DNA of 7,469 nucleotides from CAZVJA01 sp964626885 (lineage in GTDB: Bacteria; Planctomycetota; Planctomycetia; Planctomycetales; Planctomycetaceae), in assembly GCA_964626885.1 (NCBI GenBank), contig CAZVJA010000247.1:1-7469 (forward strand), read 5' to 3'. The translations under genes and the position numbers were made by a program. A model generated the notes under the pieces. The model was not told the DNA's origin. It was given only the letters and a program-made list of their open reading frames with translations, and searched no databases. Positions within the stretch are counted from its first letter, which is position 1, and the number at the start of each line of letters is the position of its first letter. This document shows, piece after piece, positions 1-6,000 of the stretch.

Positions 1-1211
1 CACCCAAAATACCCGAGCAGATGGTTTACATACTTGACGCCCAGCTGCGTTGCACCTCCCTGGCTGCCGCAGAGACCGACGGAACGCCCGCAATGTTCCC
101 ACAGGCGGTCCGCTAGGCGGTCCAGTTCCTCAGCCGCGACAGCAGATGAAGCCAACGACTCATCGGTGCCGCCGTGTCCCGCGCGTTTCGCGATCCGTTG
201 CGCGAGATGGCTGAGAACGAGCCCCATCTCCTGCGGCCGAATCCGAAACCGGCGATCGGCGTTACTGCCGGTCAACGTCATGCGGGATTCGAACTGCACG
301 TGATACGACATTTCGACAGGACCAGCCGGTACGGGTTGCTCGTGTTTCGTTTCGGCAGGGGGCTTGCTCGTCCCCGACGTGTCATGCGATTCAGACTCCG
401 GATGCGCGTCGTTCGGAGCGTGATCATGTTTCGCCGGCTGGTGGGGCAGCACGCGCCCGGAGCGCCAAGCCGCCGTGAACTCAACCGGGGAGATCCAATT
501 GCCGAGAAAATCGGCCTCAAACGCGACGATGACTTTCGCCCGGTCGAGGCGATAATGCGGCAGCATGCGGCGACCATGCGTCTGCTGATGGGCATCGAGA
601 ATCGCGGAGGCACTCTGCGCGTCGAAGATCACATGCCGGGCGTCGGTGAACCGCTTGAGAAAGCGGCCGATGACCGACCGCAGCGTCGGGCTGGTGTTTG
701 TGGATGTGAGGACGCGCACCGCGCCGCCGCCCTTCGCGATTTCTTCCAGCGCTGCCGAGATTCTGGCGTCGACGTCCTTCCATGTCGACGGCTGTCCGTT
801 CTGCAACGGGTCGGTCAGTCGGTGGCTGTCGTATAAGCCCATCGTGAGAGCTTGGCCGACGGCGCACAGCCCGCCGCGCGACAACGGATGTTCCGGCATC
901 CCCTCCATCTTGAGAGGCCGACCGTCGCGGACACCGGCAAGCAGTCCGCACCCCGCCGCGCAACCGCTGCATGTGCCCGCATAGTATCGCCTGCGTCCGG
1001 GGCGCATCCCTTCGCGCAATACCGGCGCAGGCCGGGCATGTTGCACCGGAGCACGCCCGCAACCGCCGACGGCTGCCAGCGAGAGCGTGAACCCGGCAGC
1101 CTCGAGAAAATTTCTCCGGCTGACTCCCGGGGGGGGAGGAATTTCACTTTGCCCCTGCCGATCCGCGGGGCTTTTCCAGTATTGAGGTTTCTTCTCGTGT
1201 GAATTCGTCAT
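1..1211 (-). CDS. TAT-exported molybdopterin oxidoreductase-like protein (ActB/CISM type), 3' end cut by window
   Basis: This frame stays open for 403 codons from the ATG at 1211-1209 to the left edge, so the C-terminus is missing. The N-terminus has a hydrophilic pre-sequence (MTNSHEKKPQYW), then a twin-arginine signal SRRNFLEAAGF (residues 31-41) and a hydrophobic stretch ending in GGC (Cys51, a possible lipobox). A [4Fe-4S] motif follows: C81-x2-C84-x3-C88-x27-C116, as in the N-terminal domain of Mo/W-bisPGD oxidoreductases. Segments DFLGNWISPVEF (234-245) and MTLTGSNADRRFRI (311-324) match my memory of the ActB/CISM family from planctomycetes and myxobacteria. A charged low-complexity stretch (254-298) interrupts the domain. 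Known family role: catalytic-like subunit of quinone:cytochrome c oxidoreductase complexes, often without a functional Mo site. It follows a pentaheme cytochrome gene, which supports an ACIII or Qrc-like complex. No strong Shine-Dalgarno precedes the ATG. It could instead be a true Mo enzyme (Psr-like). The family call is firm; the exact complex is not. Confidence 0.85.
   Translation of the reverse strand, partial: MTNSHEKKPQYWKSPADRQGQSEIPPPPGVSRRNFLEAAGFTLSLAAVGGCGRAPVQHARPAPVLREGMRPGRRRYYAGTCSGCAAGCGLLAGVRDGRPLKMEGMPEHPLSRGGLCAVGQALTMGLYDSHRLTDPLQNGQPSTWKDVDARISAALEEIAKGGGAVRVLTSTNTSPTLRSVIGRFLKRFTDARHVIFDAQSASAILDAHQQTHGRRMLPHYRLDRAKVIVAFEADFLGNWISPVEFTAAWRSGRVLPHQPAKHDHAPNDAHPESESHDTSGTSKPPAETKHEQPVPAGPVEMSYHVQFESRMTLTGSNADRRFRIRPQEMGLVLSHLAQRIAKRAGHGGTDESLASSAVAAEELDRLADRLWEHCGRSVGLCGSQGGATQLGVKYVNHLLGYFG
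318..452 (-). other. Low-complexity hydrophilic insertion in the molybdopterin-family protein
   Basis: Codons 254-298 encode a stretch rich in His, Pro, Glu, Ser, Thr and Lys (for example HDHAPNDAH and ETKHEQPVPAGP). It has no predicted core structure and sits between two well-conserved blocks of the family. It is probably a flexible surface loop of the exported protein. The reading frame is uninterrupted through it, so it is not an obvious sequencing error. Confidence 0.6.
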
Positions 1212-1290
1212 GATCGCACGGCTGGCAAGAATTCGGTTTGCAGATGCTGCGACATTCTTTGATCTTTGCGTGACGTCTTAATGGTTGCAG

Positions 1291-1403
1291 GTGATTTCAA
1301 AACCGGGAGGGCGAGGCTCCCGCCGAGCCGCTGCTTCCGAAAGTTTCTGGTTGTGGCGGCTCCGACAGAGCGTCGCCCTCCAAATACAAGGTTTTGAAAC
1401 CAC
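1291..1403. repeat. 113-bp imperfect inverted-repeat (REP/MITE-like) element in the 220-bp intergenic gap
   Basis: The gap between the cytochrome gene and the molybdopterin gene (1212-1431) contains no gene I can support. Its centre is a large inverted repeat. The left end GTGATTTCAAAACC (1291-1304) pairs with the right end GGTTTTGAAACCAC (1390-1403) at 13 of 14 positions. Inside, GGAGGGCGAGGCTC (1306-1319) pairs imperfectly with GAGCGTCGCCCTCC (1368-1381), and GAGCCG (1325-1330) pairs with CGGCTC (1357-1362). A short unpaired AATACAAG or equivalent lies on the right arm only. The GGGAGGGCGAGGCTCCCGCC core resembles repeats I associate with planctomycete genomes (from memory). No target-site duplication is evident. 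No T-run follows in the direction of transcription, so it does not look like an intrinsic terminator, though the RNA hairpin could affect stability or attenuation within the operon. Confidence 0.7.
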
Positions 1404-1431
1404 GTCCAATACTTGTTGGCGAGAAACACTC

Positions 1432-2085
1432 CTAGTAGTGGCAGGCGGAGCAATCGAGCGACGGATTCACCGGTTTCCCGTTGACGCCGCGCTCGTGAGC
1501 ATCGCGGTGGCAGTTCACGCACGAACCCATCGAAAGAGTTGAGAACTGCTCCAGCTGATGCATCGACTCGACCGGCCCGTGGCATGTCTGGCAACTGACG
1601 CCGGCAGCCACGTGGGCACGATGGTCGAAATAAACAAAATCGGGCAGATTGTGTACGCGAACCCAGGGGATCGACTGCGGTTCTTTTCCGTCGGTGGGAA
1701 GCAAATCGTCGCCGAGCCCCATGTAGTCGTACAGCTTTCGCAGATCCGGCGACACAACAAGTTTTGGTTTACGTTTCTCGGCGTCGGCCTGACGCAGTTC
1801 TGTCTGCATCACATCGAACGGTGCCGTCACAAACTTGTGACAGCGCATACAGACATCTCCCGAGGGAATCCCGGCATGCCGGCTCTCGGTGGCATTCGAG
1901 TGGCAATACTGACAGTCAATTTGCAGCTCGTCCGCATGCACGCGATGCGAGAAGGCGATCGGCTGCACCGGCGAATACCCCTGCTGGTTGCCCGGCAAAC
2001 GCTGCTTCACCGCGGCAGCGGCAAACAGCGCACCGGCCAGGAGCAGGCCCGCCAGCAAAACCGCCGTGACGTAAGGCCTCGTCAT
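1432..2085 (-). CDS. Membrane-anchored pentaheme cytochrome c (ActA-like, cytochrome c3/c7 family)
   Basis: A 217-residue protein with a single N-terminal hydrophobic segment (residues 5-26) that is probably an uncleaved membrane anchor or signal, placing the rest in the periplasm. It has five CxxCH heme-attachment motifs: CQYCH (58-62), CMRCH (79-83), CQTCH (165-169), CVNCH (189-193) and CSACH (212-216), the last ending one residue before the stop. Extra histidines such as FSHRVH (45-50) and FDHRAH (153-158) are probable axial ligands, as in class III and ActA-type cytochromes. Length, heme number and position before an ActB-like gene fit ActA, the pentaheme subunit of alternative complex III. 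A Qrc-like or stand-alone quinol-oxidising cytochrome remains possible. The start ATG is preceded by GAGGTGGAG, which overlaps the narK2 stop codon (9 bp between genes), so translation is probably coupled to the nar genes. Likely role (inference): electron transfer from quinol via the complex to periplasmic carriers. Confidence 0.9.
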   Translation of the reverse strand: MTRPYVTAVLLAGLLLAGALFAAAAVKQRLPGNQQGYSPVQPIAFSHRVHADELQIDCQYCHSNATESRHAGIPSGDVCMRCHKFVTAPFDVMQTELRQADAEKRKPKLVVSPDLRKLYDYMGLGDDLLPTDGKEPQSIPWVRVHNLPDFVYFDHRAHVAAGVSCQTCHGPVESMHQLEQFSTLSMGSCVNCHRDAHERGVNGKPVNPSLDCSACHY

Positions 2086-2087
2086 GT

Positions 2088-2096
2088 CTCCACCTC
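2088..2096 (-). promoter_or_regulatory. Ribosome binding site of the pentaheme cytochrome gene
   Basis: GAGGTGGAG on the minus strand lies just upstream of the ATG at 2085 and overlaps the TGA stop of narK2 (2097-2095). This fixes the start and links cytochrome translation to the upstream nitrate transporter gene. Confidence 0.7.
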
Positions 2097-3741
2097 AACA
2101 CGGAATTTCCGCGTTACGACGCGCATAAAACCACCAGTTGACGATCAAGCAGCTCGCGTAATAGATCGCAAATCCGTACAGCGCATACTCGGGAGTTCCG
2201 GCTTTGATTTGTGTCGCCAGAATCTGCGGAATGAGGTACGCCCCATACGCGGCGATGGCGGATGTCCAACCCAGCACCGGCCCCGCCTGTTCTTTGGGAA
2301 AAATGATTGGAATCATGCGGAACGTGGAGCCGTTGCCGATGCCGGTCGTCGCGAACAGCACCACAAACAGAACCAGGAACGGCAGGAAGTACTTTTCGGG
2401 TGTGGGAGACAACCGGGCCAGCCAGGTGAAGTAGCCGGCGCCGATTGTCGCGGCCACCATGATCCAGGTATCCCATTGCGTGACGCGCGCCCCGCCCCAT
2501 TTGTCGGAGAGCCAACCGCCGACCGGACGAATCAGAGCGCCGACCCCCGCACCGATCCAGATGTAATTCGCGGTGATCGGCGCGTGCGGATTCGGGATGG
2601 CTTGTGCGAGTGGCGTCCCGTCGGGGCCGACGGCAATATTCCCGAATACAATGTCGATCAACATGGGAAACGAATTCGCATACCCGATGAACGAACCGAA
2701 CGTCATCGTGTAGAGCCAGGTCATCACCCAGTTGTGCTTATTGCGGAAGATGGCGAATTGTGCATTCAGCCCCTTCTGTATCGGCCCGGGCGTGCAGTAC
2801 CGCATGAGGGCGAGCGTGACGATCACTGTGACCAGCAACGTGATGAACACTTTTGCGAGTTCAGGCACGCCTCTCCAATTCGCCAGCAAAAGCAGAATGC
2901 CGACCGTCCCTCCGCCGAATCCCAATACCGTCAGCCAGAGATACTTGCCGATCGCGATTGGGGCCGGTCCGCAATCATGCTGCGGCAGGTTGTTCATCAC
3001 GAACCAAGCAGCGATGGCGAGGAAGGCCATGATCGGCACCCAGACGAGCGCCGCATTCTGCACCCAGACCTGTTTTTCGGCCCCGCCTCCCGCAACGGAA
3101 TATGTTTGCGGGGGTCCGCCCCAGGCGCCGAACAGTCCGAACGTGATCACCGCCGGGATGAGAAACTGCATGACGCTCACGCCGGCGTTACCGAGTCCCG
3201 CGTTCAAACCCAGCGCGAGCCCCTGCATTCGCTTGGGGAAGAAGAAGGAGATGTTCGACATCGACGACGCGAACGCCCCCCCTCCCACTCCCGACATCGC
3301 CGCCAGCACGATCAGCGGCACGAAAGCTGTGTGTGGATCGCGCAGCGCAAAGCCAGCTCCCAGCGCGGGAAGGATCAGCATCACGGTGGTCATGAACTTG
3401 ACATTCCGACCGCCGCAGATTGCCACCATGAACGAATTCGGGATGCGCAGCGTCGCTCCCATCAATCCCGCGACCGCCGGCAGTGTGAGCAGCAATGCCG
3501 AGTACGCGGCGGGGTTATCGTACGGACGGCCGTCGTTGCCGAAGGTGAAATTGAACAGATCGGGATTGCCGAGGTGAATCGTCCGAATCACCTTCACGAC
3601 CATTCCCCAGTACATCCAGACCGCGAACCCGCAGAGCAGGTTGGGAATCGATACCCAAAGATTCCGCAGGGCGATCGGTCGACCGGTCGACTGCCAGAAC
3701 TCTTCGTTTTCGACGTCCCATTTCTCGGGTGTTCGAGCCAT
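2095..3741 (-). CDS. narK2: NarK2-type nitrate/nitrite transporter (MFS), with two extra membrane segments
   Basis: A 548-residue MFS protein closely matching E. coli NarK/NarU, which exchange nitrate and nitrite across the inner membrane. The N-terminus has the FWQSTGRPIALRNLWVSIP block. The first nitrate signature is GGAFASSMSNISFFFPKR (154-171), continuing into LGLNAGLGNAGVSVMQ (177-192). The second is TGIGNGSTFRMIPIIF (466-481). The substrate-binding arginines are R99 in TM2 (ATLRIPNSF) and R405 (GALIRPVGGW), aligning with R89 and R305 of E. coli NarK. It is about 85 residues longer than E. coli NarK. Most of the excess is a hydrophobic region between TM6 and TM7 (about 262-318) that looks like two additional helices, suggesting 14 segments. 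The start is fixed by GAGGTG four bases upstream of the ATG, and narK1 ends 16 bp before. It probably imports nitrate in exchange for nitrite produced by NarGHI. Confidence 0.93.
   Translation of the reverse strand: MARTPEKWDVENEEFWQSTGRPIALRNLWVSIPNLLCGFAVWMYWGMVVKVIRTIHLGNPDLFNFTFGNDGRPYDNPAAYSALLLTLPAVAGLMGATLRIPNSFMVAICGGRNVKFMTTVMLILPALGAGFALRDPHTAFVPLIVLAAMSGVGGGAFASSMSNISFFFPKRMQGLALGLNAGLGNAGVSVMQFLIPAVITFGLFGAWGGPPQTYSVAGGGAEKQVWVQNAALVWVPIMAFLAIAAWFVMNNLPQHDCGPAPIAIGKYLWLTVLGFGGGTVGILLLLANWRGVPELAKVFITLLVTVIVTLALMRYCTPGPIQKGLNAQFAIFRNKHNWVMTWLYTMTFGSFIGYANSFPMLIDIVFGNIAVGPDGTPLAQAIPNPHAPITANYIWIGAGVGALIRPVGGWLSDKWGGARVTQWDTWIMVAATIGAGYFTWLARLSPTPEKYFLPFLVLFVVLFATTGIGNGSTFRMIPIIFPKEQAGPVLGWTSAIAAYGAYLIPQILATQIKAGTPEYALYGFAIYYASCLIVNWWFYARRNAEIPC
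2788..2958 (-). other. Two extra transmembrane segments in the central loop of NarK2
   Basis: Codons 262-318 contain two hydrophobic stretches (about 266-287, beginning KYLWLTVLGFGGG, and 294-315, centred on VFITLLVTVIVTLALM). In E. coli NarK the corresponding TM6-TM7 connection is a short cytoplasmic loop. An even number of added helices preserves the orientation of the second half. The flanking blocks AAWFVMNNLP and WVMTWLYTMTFGSFIGY align cleanly with E. coli NarK. Confidence 0.65.
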
Positions 3742-3745
3742 TCGG

Positions 3746-3751
3746 CACCTC
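3746..3751 (-). promoter_or_regulatory. Ribosome binding site of narK2
   Basis: GAGGTG on the minus strand sits four bases before the ATG at 3741-3739, inside the 16-bp gap after narK1. It supports the chosen start and direct co-transcription. Confidence 0.7.
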
Positions 3752-3757
3752 GTTCGA

Positions 3758-5287
3758 TTATTCGATGTGGTGCGCCACTTCCGGAGTCTTCGCGACCGTC
3801 ATTCGCCGAATGACAATGTGCATCCAGGCGAGACAGATCGCGACAACGACGAAGAAGAACATCCAGCAACTGGTCCACAGACCGGTTTCCCGCAGCAGGT
3901 AGCCGAAGATCACGGGACAGACAAAGCCCCCCAGTCCTCCCAGTACTCCGACGATGCCGCCGACCACGCCGACGTCTTGCGGGAAATAATCGGGGATGTG
4001 CTTGTAAACGGCTGCTTTGCCGATTCCCATGACCGCGCCCAGGAGCATGCTGAGAACCGTGAAGATCCAGATATTCGCCTGGAAGAAAATCTGGGTGATG
4101 CCTCTGGCCAGCAGTTCTTTCTTCTGAATTTTCTGGCCGACCTTGACCACGGGCTCTTGCCACGACGTCGACCTTGGCCAAATCAGCAGCCCTTTCGCCC
4201 GTTCATCCTGAGAGACTAACTCTTTCTCTTGAACTTTGAGTGTGTACTGCTGGGTACCAACTTTGGTGGTTTCGACGACTATCCGGGATGGTGTGACTTC
4301 CGTGACATCTCCCGCGGCACGCGACATTATCCCGCTGCCGGGGGAACGGATATCCATTTGAGGGACGACGAGCAGCGCGCAGCAAAGCAACGACAGCCCG
4401 AAGACCCAGTACATCACGGCCCGTGCTCCCCAGCGGTCCGACATCCAGCCGCCCGCGGCGCGAATGACTCCCGAGGGGAGGCTGTTGCAAGCGGCCAATG
4501 CACCGGCCAGCGCGACGGTCGTGCCATAAGCGCTCACGTAGTACGGAACAAGCCATTGCGCGAGCGCGACGAATCCGCCGAACACAAAGAAGTAATACAA
4601 CCCGAATCGCCAGACGCGGACGATCTTCAGTGGGGCGAGCCGCTCCGTGAGTGTCTTCGACGTTACCCCCTCGGCTTTCCGGTTCGTCGTCGTGGCGAAA
4701 AAGAGAATTCCTGTCAGGAGCAGCAAGCCGGCGTACATCTGCGGCAGGCGACGCCAGGCTTCCAGGTTTTGCCCGTAGTTCGTCAACCAGTTCAACACGT
4801 GCGGCGCGCCGAGACTCGTGAGAGCTGCCCCCGCGTTTCCCGCGCCGAAGATTCCGAGCGCCGTTCCCTGCAATCGACGGGGAAACCAGACCGATGTAAA
4901 TGCGATGCCGACGGCAAAGCTGGTCCCCGTGAATCCGAATCCCAGCCCCGCGACAAAGAACTGCCAATAAGTATTGCAGTAACTCACCAGAAACATCGGA
5001 ATCGCTGAGGCGATGAGCAGCCAGCCCAGCACCGGCCGGCCTCCCCATTGATCGGTCGCAATCCCAAGCGGCAGGCGAAAGATTGAACCGGTGAGCACCG
5101 GAATGCCGATCAGCCAGCCCATCTCGGCGGGGTCCCATTTCTGCAGACCGTTGTCCACGAGAAACGTCACCAGTACGCCGTACATCATCCAGGCGGCGAA
5201 GCAGATGGTGAACGTCAGCGTGTTGAGCGCCAGAATCCACCACGCTTGGCGGCGTTCTTCCGGGCTGTGAAAGCTGCTCATGTTCAT
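3758..5287 (-). CDS. narK1: NarK1-type nitrate/nitrite transporter (MFS) with a large periplasmic insertion
   Basis: A 509-residue MFS protein. Transmembrane segments are visible at roughly 16-44, 55-78, 85-103, 108-133, 139-168, 184-200, 228-252, 257-283, 289-310, 404-427, 438-465 and 470-494. NarK-family features are R71 in TM2 (SIFRLPLGI), R276 in TM8 (SGVIRAAGGWMSDRWG), the signature GFGFTGTSFAVGIAFTSVWF (116-135) and GIFGAGNAGAAL (145-156). It differs clearly from the E. coli NarK-like neighbour and fits the NarK1 type, thought to be proton-linked nitrate uptake (known for paired NarK1/NarK2 systems; inferred here). Residues 311-403 form a long non-membrane insertion between TM9 and TM10, which by standard MFS topology faces the periplasm. 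The start could be ATG 5287 or ATG 5281 (M3); the RBS is weak in both cases. narI ends 24 bp upstream. Confidence 0.9.
   Translation of the reverse strand: MNMSSFHSPEERRQAWWILALNTLTFTICFAAWMMYGVLVTFLVDNGLQKWDPAEMGWLIGIPVLTGSIFRLPLGIATDQWGGRPVLGWLLIASAIPMFLVSYCNTYWQFFVAGLGFGFTGTSFAVGIAFTSVWFPRRLQGTALGIFGAGNAGAALTSLGAPHVLNWLTNYGQNLEAWRRLPQMYAGLLLLTGILFFATTTNRKAEGVTSKTLTERLAPLKIVRVWRFGLYYFFVFGGFVALAQWLVPYYVSAYGTTVALAGALAACNSLPSGVIRAAGGWMSDRWGARAVMYWVFGLSLLCCALLVVPQMDIRSPGSGIMSRAAGDVTEVTPSRIVVETTKVGTQQYTLKVQEKELVSQDERAKGLLIWPRSTSWQEPVVKVGQKIQKKELLARGITQIFFQANIWIFTVLSMLLGAVMGIGKAAVYKHIPDYFPQDVGVVGGIVGVLGGLGGFVCPVIFGYLLRETGLWTSCWMFFFVVVAICLAWMHIVIRRMTVAKTPEVAHHIE
4079..4357 (-). other. Beta-rich insertion domain of NarK1, resembling RpoB sandwich-barrel hybrid segment
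   Basis: Codons 311-403 encode about 93 soluble residues between TM9 and TM10. The pattern IRSPGSGIMSRAAGDVTEV then SRIVVE, a YTLKV strand, SWQEPVVKVGQKIQKKELLA and RG recalls RNA polymerase beta subunit (SG..VVAKRGGVV..VD.SRIVV, then NQ.P.VKVGD.V.KGD.LA.G). The hammerhead-like VKVGQKIQKKELLARG element is typical of biotinyl/lipoyl-like barrel-sandwich folds. The similarity is by eye from memory. The function is unknown. Confidence 0.5.
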
Positions 5288-5311
5288 GGCGAGCCGTTCC
5301 GTTCCATTCGA

Positions 5312-5995
5312 CTATTTGTGGTTGCGATACCACCGCACCACCTGCGGCTTTCGCCACAGGTACGGGTTGGGAATCACCAGAATGTGGACCAGCCGGGTAA
5401 ACGGGAAAAACCCAATCGTCAAGAAGGCAAACACGATGTGAAACTTCACGAGGTACGGCATCGCCCGGATGAAGGTAATGTCGGGATCGAGTTTCACGAT
5501 CGACCACAAGTACGGCGTCAGGCTCGTCGCGAACCACGATGAACCCCACGGATGAAACAAGGCGATTCCCACTCCGCTGAGCACCTGCACCAGCAGCATG
5601 ACGTAGATGACCCAGTCGGTGATCGTGGTGATGATTCTCACTTTGGGCGTGGCATAACGCCGCCAGATGATCCCCACGAGCCCGGCCAGCGTAAGCAGGC
5701 CGCAGGCCAGCGCGGAAATTTCGAGGATGTACAATCGAACTGGATGACTGTTCCATGCCAGAAGGCCGCGCGGCACCAGAAACGCAATCAAGTGTCCGAC
5801 CGCCACGACCAGAATGCCGTAATGAAAAGGCACCACCGCCCAGAAGTGTTGCTTGTTTTCCAAAAACTGACTCGACAGGCTGGAGTACGAGAACGACTGC
5901 GCGCGGTAGCGATACACCGTCATCAGGAAGAACGTGAACAGCGACACGTATGGCAACGCGATGAACAGCACCTGGTCAAGATATCGTCCGGCCAT
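5312..5995 (-). CDS. narI: Respiratory nitrate reductase gamma subunit (di-heme cytochrome b)
   Basis: A 227-residue membrane protein, nearly the same length as E. coli NarI (about 225). It oxidises quinol and passes electrons through two b-type hemes to the NarH iron-sulfur clusters, anchoring NarGH at the cytoplasmic face of the inner membrane. The four heme-ligand histidines are H58 and H68 (PFHYGILVVAVGHLIAF) and H186 and H204 (KFHIVFAF and TRLVHILVIP). Their spacings of 10 and 18 match E. coli H56/H66 and H187/H205. Five hydrophobic segments are visible (about 8-28, 52-75, 88-110, 124-146, 182-207). The C-terminal RLVHILVIPNPYLWRKPQVV block is also NarI-like. The ATG at 5995 has GAGGAG eight bases upstream, within the end of narJ; the gap to narJ is 5 bp. 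It is intact. Confidence 0.96.
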   Translation of the reverse strand: MAGRYLDQVLFIALPYVSLFTFFLMTVYRYRAQSFSYSSLSSQFLENKQHFWAVVPFHYGILVVAVGHLIAFLVPRGLLAWNSHPVRLYILEISALACGLLTLAGLVGIIWRRYATPKVRIITTITDWVIYVMLLVQVLSGVGIALFHPWGSSWFATSLTPYLWSIVKLDPDITFIRAMPYLVKFHIVFAFLTIGFFPFTRLVHILVIPNPYLWRKPQVVRWYRNHK

Positions 5996-6000
5996 ATGAC

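Noticed and set aside
174..836. Plus-strand open frame of 220 codons
   Set aside because: It is antisense to the molybdopterin-family gene, whose frame is supported by the TAT signal, cysteine motif and conserved blocks.
815..1147. Minus-strand open frames at the 5' end of the molybdopterin gene (also 517-1062)
   Set aside because: They are alternative frames of the same region. The continuous frame from 1211 to the edge carries the family motifs, so no frameshift needs to be invoked.
1244..1275. FNR-type operator near TTTGATCTTTGCG upstream of the molybdopterin gene
   Set aside because: Only one half-site resembles TTGAT. The second half ATCAA at the right spacing is absent.
1291..1403. 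Intrinsic transcription terminator after the cytochrome gene
   Set aside because: The inverted repeat is long and imperfect with a large loop, and no T-run follows it in the direction of transcription.
1558..3813. Long plus-strand open frame (751 codons)
   Set aside because: It lies antisense to the pentaheme cytochrome and narK2, both of which have clear family motifs. Its translation is Arg/His/Gln/Asp-rich without recognisable domains, as expected for a shadow frame in GC-rich DNA.
4203..5756. Long minus-strand open frame (517 codons) overlapping narK1 and narI
   Set aside because: It is out of frame with two well-supported membrane proteins, has Arg/His/Gly-rich composition and shows no membrane or domain pattern.
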